Under the pieces are notes generated by a model, which was not told the origin of the DNA, searched no databases, and worked only from the letters and a program-made list of their open reading frames with translations. Both the position numbers and the translations under genes were made by a program. Below, in pieces: positions 18,862-28,513 of a DNA stretch of 64,000 nucleotides (its first letter is position 1; every line of letters begins with the position of its first letter). This stretch comes from Alteromonas sp. a30 (lineage in GTDB: Bacteria; Pseudomonadota; Gammaproteobacteria; Enterobacterales; Alteromonadaceae). Where the stretch lies: the NCBI RefSeq assembly GCF_026788005.1, contig NZ_JABEPE010000004.1:124001-188000 (forward strand), given 5' to 3'.

Positions 18862-20058
18862 TTACTCCGCCCTAAGCGCCAGAAACGGCGGGAGTTTCGA
18901 AGCTAAATAGGCAGGCCGAATACCTGCCAACAAGCCAATAACAGAAGAAATACTCAGCGCCATAAACACACTGGTTGTATTAAAAAGCATGGGCATTTGC
19001 GGCATTAACAACCAAGCAACAATTTGGATCATCAATAAGAAGACTAGGCCAACTACGCCTCCTAATAGCGCAAGCAATAATGCTTCGCCTAAAAACAGTT
19101 TAATAATTAAGCTTTGCGACATACCCAGCGCCCTCAGTAAGCCAATTTCGCTACGGCGCTCGCTTTGGGTAATGGTCAGCATGGTGTAAATGCCGATAGA
19201 GCCCACCAACAAACTGATAGCGCCAATGCCCATGCCGGCAATACGCACAACGTTCAGGATGGCATCAAGGCTTTCTAGCATTTGGTCCTGGGTAATAATG
19301 GTGAAATCTTCCGAACCGTGGCGTCGAATTAAATGGCGTTTAACCACTTCAGCAAACCGGCTACTGCTAATGCTGTCGCGATATTGCAGGTTTATTTCCA
19401 TCAGGAAGTCACGGTTGAATAAGCGTAATGCTTGTCCGGCAGGGATGTACGCGGCTTCGTCTAAGTCTAAATTCATAAAGCGGCCTTTTTCCGCAAGCAC
19501 ACCGACTACACGAAAGCGACTCCCACCAATACGGATAAGCTCTCCCACAGCTCGGCCATCACCAAATAAGGCTGCCTTGAGTTTGCTGCCAAGCACCACA
19601 TCGGCTCTTGAGTTCATCACCTTATCATTAGGCAGAAACTCGCCTTGGCGAATCGAGAGTTGCCACACATCGTCTGCTGCATCCGATACACCATAAACTT
19701 CGGTAGCGCGTGTTTTGCCTTGATAACGGAACTCCGCAGTGCCCGCAACAATCGGCACAATCCCAACTACATCACGCGTTTGGTTAAAAGATACAGCATC
19801 CGCTAATGTTAACCCTCGATTGGAATTCAACACACCATTTAGGCCAAATGTTTCCGTTTTCCCGGGTGTAATGGACACAACATTCGTGCCGAACTGTGTA
19901 AATTCCTGCATCACGAACTGACGTAAACTGTCGCCCATTGCCCCCAGTACCGTCACCGAACTCACGCCAATGGCAAAACCTAAGATAGTCAGTAAATTAC
20001 GACCCGACTTTGCCATCACTGCTGTTTTCACCCATTTAACCGCATCATTAAATCGCAT
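18862..20058 (-). CDS. ABC transporter permease, MacB/FtsX type (second permease)
   Basis: 398 aa with one N-terminal membrane segment (LLTILGFAIGVSSVTVLGAMGD), a large periplasmic domain (about 45-270) and three C-terminal membrane segments (IGAISLLVGSIGIYTMLTI, LFLGEALLLALLGGVVGLVF, ALSISSVIGLLAGIRPAYLA). This is the MacB_PCD plus FtsX layout. It is the last gene of a four-gene operon, 3 bp after the other permease. The pair probably forms a heterodimer with the ATPase at 21283. Confidence 0.88.
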   Translation of the reverse strand: MRFNDAVKWVKTAVMAKSGRNLLTILGFAIGVSSVTVLGAMGDSLRQFVMQEFTQFGTNVVSITPGKTETFGLNGVLNSNRGLTLADAVSFNQTRDVVGIVPIVAGTAEFRYQGKTRATEVYGVSDAADDVWQLSIRQGEFLPNDKVMNSRADVVLGSKLKAALFGDGRAVGELIRIGGSRFRVVGVLAEKGRFMNLDLDEAAYIPAGQALRLFNRDFLMEINLQYRDSISSSRFAEVVKRHLIRRHGSEDFTIITQDQMLESLDAILNVVRIAGMGIGAISLLVGSIGIYTMLTITQSERRSEIGLLRALGMSQSLIIKLFLGEALLLALLGGVVGLVFLLMIQIVAWLLMPQMPMLFNTTSVFMALSISSVIGLLAGIRPAYLASKLPPFLALRAE

Positions 20059-20061
20059 GGT

Positions 20062-21279
20062 TCACCCTCGCAAGACTTCGGCTGGCGGAACCGAACCCGC
20101 CTTTCTGGCAGGCAAAATACTGAATAAAGTACCCACGGATAACGCTACTAACAATGCCAGAGCATTAATCCAAAATGGGGCTTCAAGCGGTAAGTACGGG
20201 AAAAACAGTTTCAAGGTCAATAACAACGCATGGGCCAAACCAAGGCCAATAATACTTGCGATAAAAATAAGCAGCAGGGTTTCCGAAAGAATCATGATTT
20301 GAACGGTACGAATACTCGCACCAAGCGCTTTCAATAAACCAATTTCTGCGCGTCGCCGCTGCACCGAAATCAAGCTCAAATTCATAATTAGAATACCGGC
20401 AACCAACAAGCTAATCCCGGCCAAAAAGCCAATTACCATGGTAAGTGTTGTGAGAATACTGTTAAACGAATCCAGCATGGATTTTTGGGTCACAATGGTA
20501 ATGTCTTCTTCGCCATGATGACGTTCTTTAATGCTGGCATAAATCCTTTCAACTACCTGATTCTGCTGCTCATCGGTTTTTGCATGTGTTGGATTAAGCT
20601 GTACTAAAATGCGAAACAAAGCGGGTGTATCAAACAACATTTCTGCCGAACGCACTGGTACCAAAAGGACATCTCGTAAATCCAGCCCTAACGACTCACC
20701 GCGCTGCGCTAGCACGCCAATCACCCTGTAGCGATAATCTTCAACCGTAATGATTCTGCCGATAGGATTTTCATTGCCAAACAACTCGCGATACAGGGTC
20801 ATGCCCAATACACAAACGGGTTCAGCTCGTTCAGCACTGGTTTCTGGCAGGTTTTTCCCCATGGATAACACCATGTCGCGGGTTTGAATAAAGGTGTCTG
20901 TGGAGCCTATTGTTACCACTTCTCTGGAAAGTGCCCCGTGGCTCACCGCCGCGTTACCCGCAATAATAGGAGCAACGTAATCAACACCGGAAATTCGTTG
21001 CAAATGTTGCGCATCTTCAATAGTCAAATCACGCGGTGTTGTGCCGTAAATAGGCGGTCCTGCGCCAGCGGTTTCACGTTTTCCGGGAAATATCACCAAC
21101 AAGTTTGTGCCTAAGGCATTGAACTCATTTCGCACATATTGACGCGCACCTTCACCTAAGCCTGTTAACAAAATCACCGCAGAAACACCAATGGCGACGC
21201 AAACCATTAAGGCCACCGAACGCCACGTATTTCGTAACAATACTTGCGTACTAAACCTCAGCACATCAGGCAACATCAT
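20062..21279 (-). CDS. ABC transporter permease, MacB/FtsX type (first permease)
   Basis: 405 aa, paralogous to its neighbour: N-terminal segment SVALMVCVAIGVSAVILLTGLG, periplasmic MacB_PCD-like domain, then the FtsX core with QRRRAEIGLLKALGAS and three membrane helices, ending ILPARKAGSVPPAEVLRG. The gene starts 3 bp after the ATPase stop. MacB-type systems do not move substrates through the membrane but drive periplasmic substrates outward by mechanotransmission; the substrate here is not known. Confidence 0.88.
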   Translation of the reverse strand: MMLPDVLRFSTQVLLRNTWRSVALMVCVAIGVSAVILLTGLGEGARQYVRNEFNALGTNLLVIFPGKRETAGAGPPIYGTTPRDLTIEDAQHLQRISGVDYVAPIIAGNAAVSHGALSREVVTIGSTDTFIQTRDMVLSMGKNLPETSAERAEPVCVLGMTLYRELFGNENPIGRIITVEDYRYRVIGVLAQRGESLGLDLRDVLLVPVRSAEMLFDTPALFRILVQLNPTHAKTDEQQNQVVERIYASIKERHHGEEDITIVTQKSMLDSFNSILTTLTMVIGFLAGISLLVAGILIMNLSLISVQRRRAEIGLLKALGASIRTVQIMILSETLLLIFIASIIGLGLAHALLLTLKLFFPYLPLEAPFWINALALLVALSVGTLFSILPARKAGSVPPAEVLRG

Positions 21280-21282
21280 GAT

Positions 21283-21993
21283 TTAAAAACCCATAACGAT
21301 GGATTCGTAGGCCGTATCATCGCCCATTGGCGTTTCGGAAAGTTCACCGTCAACCATCACGCAACGTCGCTTGGCGCGTTTGCCCAGCGCCAGATCATGC
21401 GTCACAACAACCACGGTTAACCCTTTTCGGTTCAACTCTTCTAATAACGCGACGATTTCCTTACCGGATTTTTGATCCAAATTCCCCGTTGGTTCATCTG
21501 CCAAAATAAGCTGAGGTTGCATGACAATGGCTCTGGCTATCGCCACCCGCTGTAATTGCCCGCCGGACATTTGTCCCGGACGATGCGTTGCCCGATCGCT
21601 TAATCCAACTTGCGCTAGCACATGCGCTACTTTTTGTTTGCGCTCTTTCGGGGACTGTTCGTCCAAAATCAACGGTAATTCCACATTTTCCGCAGCAGTC
21701 AATCTGTCGATAAGTTGAAACGATTGGAAAATGAATCCAATGTTTTCACCACGAATACGGGCTCGCTGTTCCTCATCTAACACTTCAGTTTGCACGCCTT
21801 CTAAACGATACGAACCGGTGTCGAACACATCTAACAACCCAAGCATATTGAGCAATGTGGACTTACCTGAACCCGATGGCCCCATAATGCTGATGTAATC
21901 ACCTTGTTCAATATTCAGCGTAATGTCGTTCAGCACGCGCAGAGTCTCCGCGCCGGTTTTGTAGTATTTGTTTATTTTGTCGAGCTGAATCAC
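21283..21993 (-). CDS. ABC transporter ATP-binding protein (LolD/MacB ATPase type)
   Basis: 236-aa nucleotide-binding subunit with Walker A GPSGSGKST, signature MSGGQLQRVAIARAI, Walker B LILADEPTGNLD and the H-loop VVVVTHDLALGKR. It energises the two FtsX permeases encoded next to it. Its start overlaps the end of the adaptor gene by 4 bp. Confidence 0.93.
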   Translation of the reverse strand: MIQLDKINKYYKTGAETLRVLNDITLNIEQGDYISIMGPSGSGKSTLLNMLGLLDVFDTGSYRLEGVQTEVLDEEQRARIRGENIGFIFQSFQLIDRLTAAENVELPLILDEQSPKERKQKVAHVLAQVGLSDRATHRPGQMSGGQLQRVAIARAIVMQPQLILADEPTGNLDQKSGKEIVALLEELNRKGLTVVVVTHDLALGKRAKRRCVMVDGELSETPMGDDTAYESIVMGF

Positions 21994-23108
21994 TGTGCTA
22001 CCGCCTTCACTCCGTCAGCAAGGCCAGTTAACGTGGTAGAGGTAACGACAACATCCCCTTCATTTAACCCCGATACCACTTCAGTAAAACGCCAATTTGA
22101 AAGCCCTGTTTCAATCTGTTTTTTCTGTAGTACATTTTGTGCCAATACAAACACTTGATTATTGTTGAAAAGCGCTTCTGTCGGAATGCGTTTTACCTGT
22201 TTACGCTCTTGAATAATGACTTCCACATCAGCGCTGTAACCCACCAGCAAAGACAACGCGTTGACATTATCAATGTCAACTTCCACCTCAACGGTTCTCG
22301 CTTGTTTTTCCAGCGCATAAACATAAGGTGCGATGCGTTTTAGCTTGCCTCGAAAGGATTGATCTCGATAGGCATCGATATTGATTTTCACCGTTTGACC
22401 GATTACCAATCGCCCTGCGTCCACTTCATCCAGCGGCGCACTAATAAAAAAGCAATGAGCGTTAATTAAATCAATGAGAGGTAAAGTAGCAATGCCCGGA
22501 GGCGATGGCGTCGCATATTCGCCCACTTCACCATTCACTTCGGCCACTATGCCGTCGAATGGCGCAAATAAGCGGGTTTTATCGAAATTAGCTTTTATGG
22601 CTTTTAAACTTGCTGTTTGTTGTGCGACTTGTGCTTCGGAACGTTTACAAGATGCCGTTGAAGCTTGTGCTTTGGACAACGCTAAATCCACTTGTTCTTC
22701 TGTTGCCAAACCTTTAGGTTGTAATTTTTTCAAGCGTGCGTGTTCTCGGTGATCAGCATCAGCAACAATACAGGCCCGCTGTTGCTCTAATTTAGCCGCA
22801 TTTATCAGCGCTTGCCCTTGTTCAATATTGGCTTGAATGTCGTTATTCGCTAGTTCTAGCAATAATTCCCCGACTTCAACAATATCGCCTTCTTTCACGT
22901 TGATTTGGGTGATCTGCCCTCCTAACGACAATGAAAGATTACTACGTCGACACGCCTTCACTGACCCAGATCGTGTGTTACTTACGGTTTCTGCCACATC
23001 GCCAAGCATCACTTTTGCCACGCTCACCGATACCGGCTTTTCACGTTTGCTCCACAGTATCGTCCCAATCAAAAGCACCGCAACCGCTAACAACAACCAC
23101 TTTTTCAC
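21990..23108 (-). CDS. HlyD/MacA-type periplasmic adaptor protein
   Basis: 372 aa with an N-terminal membrane anchor (WLLLAVAVLLIGTILW), a split lipoyl-like domain (residues about 60-85 and 190-230, with LFAPFDGIVAEVNGEVGEY), a helical hairpin (about 90-185, EQQRACIVADADHREHARLKKL) and beta-barrel/membrane-proximal domains. It links the inner-membrane ABC complex to an outer-membrane TolC-type channel. No TolC gene is adjacent, so a shared one is likely. First gene of the operon, divergent from ppc. Confidence 0.9.
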   Translation of the reverse strand: MKKWLLLAVAVLLIGTILWSKREKPVSVSVAKVMLGDVAETVSNTRSGSVKACRRSNLSLSLGGQITQINVKEGDIVEVGELLLELANNDIQANIEQGQALINAAKLEQQRACIVADADHREHARLKKLQPKGLATEEQVDLALSKAQASTASCKRSEAQVAQQTASLKAIKANFDKTRLFAPFDGIVAEVNGEVGEYATPSPPGIATLPLIDLINAHCFFISAPLDEVDAGRLVIGQTVKINIDAYRDQSFRGKLKRIAPYVYALEKQARTVEVEVDIDNVNALSLLVGYSADVEVIIQERKQVKRIPTEALFNNNQVFVLAQNVLQKKQIETGLSNWRFTEVVSGLNEGDVVVTSTTLTGLADGVKAVAQ

Positions 23109-23516
23109 ACTGCACTCCTCATTTTAGGCAAGCTTTCACTGAATACCGACTTCGTACTGTCAGGAATTTGGGCGTTCTAAACTGCCCACTTAGCCTTTGT
23201 GGATAAGATTCCTTTTACACTAATAAGTGGTGTTTCACTGTTTCTTATTGTTATTTAAAGTAATCAAAAATCCGCCTATCTTTACAATTGTGTATTTTTT
23301 ACTTAAGTATTAAAGCATAGCCCATAGTATGCAAAATGTTCGCTATCACATTGAGATATATCAATTTTTAAGACATCACTCGGCCTGCTTAGAATAGTTT
23401 CTCCTGTCTTAGTTCGTTGAATTCTGTAATTTAGTTACAAAAAGAGGTAGATTGAAGCAACAAAAGAAAGCAAAAATCTTAATTTTTGGTAATTTAGCAA
23501 GATAATTGGAGCTAAC
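23109..23516. other. Divergent control region between the ABC efflux operon and ppc
   Basis: About 410 bp, AT-rich. A ribosome-binding site (TTGGAG) precedes the ppc ATG. Promoters for both directions must lie here, but I see no sequence good enough to name. Confidence 0.4.
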
Positions 23517-26138
23517 ATGGCAGTGAAGTTAGATAGAAAACTCAAAGACACCGTAAAGAGTCTGGGCAAAACTTTGGGGGAAGCTATTCAAACTCAGCTT
23601 GGTGAGGCTTGGTTACAGCGCATTGAAGACGTCCGCCTTAAAGGTCGGGAATCATTCAAAGGCGACAATGAGGCAACCCAATACCTCAAATCAATGTTTA
23701 ATGAATTAAGCAATGACGAACTACTTACCGTTGCCCGCGCATTTACACAATTCCTTAATCTTGCCAATATTGCAGAGCAAGAACATAACAGCCATCACGC
23801 CGCAGACGACGTATTCAAAAGCTTATTCGATAAGCTAAAACAAAGTGATGTGGAAGCGAGTTCCTTTGAAAGCGCCTTACAAGATCTGGATATTGATCTT
23901 GTACTCACCGCGCACCCGACGGAAGTCTCTCGACGCACCTTTATTCATAAATACAGCGAGCTTTCCGATTGCTTAACACAGCTCAATAACGATTGTTTGG
24001 ACGACGAAAGCGCCGAAAACATACGTGCTCGTATTGCAGATTTGATCACCCAAGCGTGGCACACCGACGATATTCGCTCCGAGCGCCCGACCCCAACGGA
24101 CGAGGCTCAGTGGGGCTTTGCCGTTATCGAGAATTCCTTGTGGGAAGCCGTTCCTCAGTTTGTTCGTATGCTTGATTGCAAATTACAAAAGCAGTTTGGT
24201 AAGAACTTACCTTTATCAGCGACGCCTGTGCATTTTAGTTCATGGATGGGGGGTGATCGCGATGGCAACCCGTTTGTTACCGCGCAAGTCACAGAAAAAG
24301 TGCTGTTGCTCGCTCGAAAACGCGCTGCACGCTTGTTCGCTGCCGATATCGAAAAGCTTCAAGTGGAACTTTCTATGCGGGATTGTGACGATGCTTTGCG
24401 CGAAAAGGTTGGTCAATCCAAAGAACCTTACCGTGCCTTGCTAACACCGCTATTGCGCCGTTTACGCAATACGCACGATGGCATTGAGGCCTATCTTTCT
24501 GGCGAAGCGGTAGACAGAAGCAAGTGGATTAACAAACAAGAAGAACTGATTGACCCCTTACTTCTATGCTATCAATCTCTGATCAACATGGGCATGTTAC
24601 GTGTTGCTAATAGCGAACTGCTCGATACCATTCGCCGCGCTTATTGCTTCGGTATTCATTTATTGCGCTTGGATGTTCGCCAAGATTCCGAGCGACACGC
24701 CGACGTCTTTAGTGAAATCACTCAATATTTAGGCATGGGAGATTATCACCAATGGAGCGAAACCGAAAAACAAGCGTTTCTGCTTGAAGAGTTGCAGTCA
24801 AACCGCCCGCTTGTTCCAACCACTTGGTCGCCATCCCCCGACGTAAAAGAAGTGTTAGACACCTGCAAAGTTATTGCCCAAAACAGCCAATCGGGCTTCG
24901 GTATTTACATCATCTCCATGGCGAGTTTGCCTTCAGATGTGCTCGCCGTAAAACTCTTGCTTAAGGAAACGGGGATTTCATGGTCGATGCCGGTGGCTCC
25001 ATTATTCGAAACCTTAGATGACTTGAATAACGCACCACAAGTGATGGATGCGCTAATGAACATCGACTGGTATAAGGAGCACATTGATGCGCATCAATTC
25101 GTCATGATTGGTTATTCGGACTCTGCCAAAGATGCGGGTGCAGTGGCGGCAGGTTGGGCACAATATCAGTCGCAAGAAGCCTTGGTCGAACTGGCTGATA
25201 AATTCGGCATAGAATTAACGTTATTCCATGGCCGTGGAGGCACTATTGGTCGCGGAGGCTTACCAGCTCACGCTGCCATTTTGTCGCAACCGCCGGGGTC
25301 ATTAAAAGGTGGATTTAGGGTAACGGAGCAGGGCGAAACCATTCGTTATAAGTTTGGAATTCCGCGCCTTGCAGAGCGGAGTTTAAACTTATATGCCAGC
25401 GCCATTTTAGAAGCCATGTTGTTGCCTCCACCGAAACCTAAACAAGCGTGGCGCGAGATCATGAGTCAAATTGCGGCGAATGGACGCGACAATTATCGAG
25501 CGGTGGTACGAGATAACGACACGTTTGTGCGTTACTTCCGAGAAGCCACACCAGAATTAGAGCTTGGCAAATTGCCATTAGGTAGTCGCCCAGCAAAACG
25601 CAAACCAAACGGCGGCATCGAGAGCCTACGCGCCATTCCTTGGATTTTCGCTTGGGCGCAAACACGTATGGTATTACCTTCGTGGTTAGGGGTAATGAAA
25701 GCCATGCAGACAGCGCTAGATAATGGCGGTGAAAATACCATTAAAGATATGTTTGCGCACTGGCCATTCTTCCAGTCGCGTTTATCCATGCTTGATATGG
25801 TCTTTTGTAAGGCCGACATTCGCATTGGTGAAGAGTACGATAAACGTTTAGTGTCTGACGAGTTAAAACACTTTGGTGCGCAGTTGCGCCAAGAGTTACA
25901 AGACAGTATTGAGTTGTTGTTAAAACTCACCAATCAAGATCATGTGATGCAGAGCGACAAGCCGGGCTATGAATCCATGCGGATACGCGCGAAGTATTTA
26001 CAACCCTTACATTTCTTACAAATTGAGTTGTTGCATCGTATCCGTCAGCTTGCTGAATCGGAAGAAATACCGGAGCTGGAAAAGGCCATGATGATCACCA
26101 TTACTGGCATTGCCGTAGGGATGCGAAATACAGGATAA
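23517..26138 (+). CDS. ppc: Phosphoenolpyruvate carboxylase
   Basis: Carboxylates PEP to oxaloacetate to replenish the TCA cycle. The protein is 873 aa, the usual bacterial length. The catalytic histidine motif LVLTAHPTEVSRRT, the active-site segment MIGYSDSAKDAGAVAAGWAQY, the FHGRGGTIGRGGLPAH loop and the family's conserved C terminus AVGMRNTG are all visible. Monocistronic. Confidence 0.97.
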   Translation: MAVKLDRKLKDTVKSLGKTLGEAIQTQLGEAWLQRIEDVRLKGRESFKGDNEATQYLKSMFNELSNDELLTVARAFTQFLNLANIAEQEHNSHHAADDVFKSLFDKLKQSDVEASSFESALQDLDIDLVLTAHPTEVSRRTFIHKYSELSDCLTQLNNDCLDDESAENIRARIADLITQAWHTDDIRSERPTPTDEAQWGFAVIENSLWEAVPQFVRMLDCKLQKQFGKNLPLSATPVHFSSWMGGDRDGNPFVTAQVTEKVLLLARKRAARLFAADIEKLQVELSMRDCDDALREKVGQSKEPYRALLTPLLRRLRNTHDGIEAYLSGEAVDRSKWINKQEELIDPLLLCYQSLINMGMLRVANSELLDTIRRAYCFGIHLLRLDVRQDSERHADVFSEITQYLGMGDYHQWSETEKQAFLLEELQSNRPLVPTTWSPSPDVKEVLDTCKVIAQNSQSGFGIYIISMASLPSDVLAVKLLLKETGISWSMPVAPLFETLDDLNNAPQVMDALMNIDWYKEHIDAHQFVMIGYSDSAKDAGAVAAGWAQYQSQEALVELADKFGIELTLFHGRGGTIGRGGLPAHAAILSQPPGSLKGGFRVTEQGETIRYKFGIPRLAERSLNLYASAILEAMLLPPPKPKQAWREIMSQIAANGRDNYRAVVRDNDTFVRYFREATPELELGKLPLGSRPAKRKPNGGIESLRAIPWIFAWAQTRMVLPSWLGVMKAMQTALDNGGENTIKDMFAHWPFFQSRLSMLDMVFCKADIRIGEEYDKRLVSDELKHFGAQLRQELQDSIELLLKLTNQDHVMQSDKPGYESMRIRAKYLQPLHFLQIELLHRIRQLAESEEIPELEKAMMITITGIAVGMRNTG

Positions 26139-26169
26139 GTAAACTGGTGTTGGATAACCGTGCCTACCT

Positions 26170-26199
26170 GCTCTCAGCCGACTTTTCGTGGCTGAGAGC
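26170..26199. repeat. Perfect 10-bp hairpin between convergent ppc and pyrophosphatase genes
   Basis: GCTCTCAGCC and GGCTGAGAGC flank a 10-nt loop, between the two stop codons. It has no long T-run on either strand, so as a terminator it would be weak; it is well placed to serve both convergent genes. Confidence 0.5.
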
Positions 26200-26243
26200 A
26201 AAATACGCCAAGATTGCTTAACCGTGCCGCTACTCACAAATAA

Positions 26244-28238
26244 TTAGAGCAAAGGCGCAATCACCAAGCTCACAATCGCCATTACATTAATTAGGATATT
26301 CATTGCTGGACCTGCGGTATCTTTAAACGGATCACCAACGGTATCACCCACCACTGTGGCAGCATGAACATCAGAACCTTTGCCACCATGATGGCCTTTT
26401 TCAACATGTTTTTTTGCGTTGTCCCATGCACCACCTGCATTGGCCATCATCAAAGCAAGTAACACACAGCCTAATAGCGCCCCTCCGAGCATTCCACCTA
26501 ACGCATGAGCTCCAATCCCAAACCCTACCGCAGGCGGAGCCAACACGGCTAAAATACCGGGCAGTAACATTTTTTTTAGCGCAGCTCGCGTGGCAATATC
26601 AACACAGCGCGCGGTATCTGGTTCGGCATTGCCCTCCAATAACCCTTTGATGTCTTTAAATTGACGCCGAATTTCTTGGATCATTTCAAATGCTGCATCA
26701 CCCACAGCCGTCATAGTAATAGACGCAATTAGAAACGGTAAAACGCCCCCAATAAACATGCCGACTAGCACTTTGGGATCACCTAAGTGCAGCACAAACG
26801 GCTCGCTCGACTGCACCGTTATCGTTTCAACAAAAGCCGCAATAATCGCTAACGCTGCTAACGCTGCGGCTCCAATGGCAAAGCCTTTGCCAATTGCAGC
26901 AGTGGTGTTCCCCAACTCGTCTAATGAATCGGTAATGTTACGGGTTTTTTCCCCTAAACCGCCCATTTCTGCAATGCCTCCTGCGTTGTCGGCAACGGGG
27001 CCATACGCATCTATTGCCATTGTCATTCCGACAGTGGCTAACATACCAACAGCAGAAATACCGACGCCGTACAACCCAGAAAGCTCAGTGGACACATAAA
27101 TAATCACGCAAATAGTTAAAATTGGTATAACGACAGATTGCATTCCAACAGACAGCCCCGTAATCATCACGGTTGCCGCCCCCGTCTCCCCTGATTTTGC
27201 AATTTTACGAATAGGGTTAGATGATGTGTAATATTCCGTCACTAAGCCAATCACGATTCCACCTAATGCCCCTGTCACCACAGACCACCAAATGTGAGTG
27301 CTAACTTCCATTCCTACCATCAATAAATATGACGTTAATATAAACAACAAGGCAGCGGAAATAGTGCCTGCCCGCAGCGCCGAGTCGGGCTGATTAGCCG
27401 ATAATAACTTCACTAGCAAAATCCCAAGCACCGAACAGATCAATCCTGATGACGCCAGTGCTAACGGTAGAAACATAAGATTCTCTCGACTACCTAAGGT
27501 GCCAGTAAACATAGTCGAAGCAATGGCAATCGTAGCAATCATCGCACCGCAATAGCTCTCAAAAATATCCGACCCCATCCCCGCAACATCTCCCACATTG
27601 TCACCTACGTTGTCGGCGATAACACCGGGGTTTCGAGGATCATCCTCTGGGATGCCTGCTTCTATCTTACCGACTAAGTCTGCGCCAACATCCGCACTTT
27701 TGGTAAAAATGCCGCCACCAACACGAGAAAATAGCGCAACAATAGATGCCCCCATGCCGAAACCATGAATGGCGTGAATCGACTCAGGATCACCGGCAAA
27801 GTATAGATATAACCCTCCTAAACCAAGTAACCCCATAGACGCCACGCTCAATCCCATTATGGAACCTCCCATAAAAGCAATGGATAACGCTTGTGGTGCG
27901 CCAAAATCATGCGCGGCTTGAGTGGTGCGCACGTTCGCTTTAGTTGCTGTGTACATGCCAATATAACCAGCTACTCCTGAGCAAAGTGCGCCTACAACAA
28001 ACGCTAAAGTTGTTTGAAAACCTAATGAAAAGTAGATTGCTATTGCCACGGCAAGCGCAAAAATAAACAGCATTTTGTATTCGCGGTGCATGAATACCAT
28101 CGCGCCTAGGTGAATCGCTTCGGCTATTTTGGCAATTACGGGATTGTGGACGGGGACTCGACGAATTAATAAATACAAAATCAACGCCATGAACAAGCCA
28201 ATTAAACCTATTACAGGTGGAAAATAGATTGCAAACAT
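26244..28238 (-). CDS. hppA: Membrane-bound ion-translocating pyrophosphatase, K+-dependent type
   Basis: Hydrolyses pyrophosphate and pumps H+ (or Na+) across the inner membrane. The start at 28238 ([20 protein letters not shown]) has GGGAG upstream and begins with the first membrane helix; the frame is open further up to 28295. The pyrophosphate motif [20 protein letters not shown] plus [11 protein letters not shown] is intact, as is [17 protein letters not shown] near the C terminus. In [14 protein letters not shown] an alanine stands where K+-independent enzymes carry lysine, so this should be K+-dependent. The pumped ion cannot be read with confidence from what I can see. Confidence 0.93.
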   Translation of the reverse strand: MFAIYFPPVIGLIGLFMALILYLLIRRVPVHNPVIAKIAEAIHLGAMVFMHREYKMLFIFALAVAIAIYFSLGFQTTLAFVVGALCSGVAGYIGMYTATKANVRTTQAAHDFGAPQALSIAFMGGSIMGLSVASMGLLGLGGLYLYFAGDPESIHAIHGFGMGASIVALFSRVGGGIFTKSADVGADLVGKIEAGIPEDDPRNPGVIADNVGDNVGDVAGMGSDIFESYCGAMIATIAIASTMFTGTLGSRENLMFLPLALASSGLICSVLGILLVKLLSANQPDSALRAGTISAALLFILTSYLLMVGMEVSTHIWWSVVTGALGGIVIGLVTEYYTSSNPIRKIAKSGETGAATVMITGLSVGMQSVVIPILTICVIIYVSTELSGLYGVGISAVGMLATVGMTMAIDAYGPVADNAGGIAEMGGLGEKTRNITDSLDELGNTTAAIGKGFAIGAAALAALAIIAAFVETITVQSSEPFVLHLGDPKVLVGMFIGGVLPFLIASITMTAVGDAAFEMIQEIRRQFKDIKGLLEGNAEPDTARCVDIATRAALKKMLLPGILAVLAPPAVGFGIGAHALGGMLGGALLGCVLLALMMANAGGAWDNAKKHVEKGHHGGKGSDVHAATVVGDTVGDPFKDTAGPAMNILINVMAIVSLVIAPLL

Positions 28239-28513
28239 CACGGCATCTCCCAATAAATCGTCTTCGTAACAGCATATGCTCAGGGATACAATCACGCTAC
28301 CGATATCGGTAAAATATCTATCTTAAGGAATAAACGCTTACATAATTCTTGCGCTGTATGCGTATATCCACTTCACTTGGTAAGACCAAATCCCGTATAT
28401 TAACGCCTAGCAACACTGAGTTTAGATTAACATCTTGCTACGCTAATTAGCTCTTTCAAGCCAGAACTTAGGCTGATTTTGGCCTAACATTATTCACCTT
28501 CGAGACAGTAAAA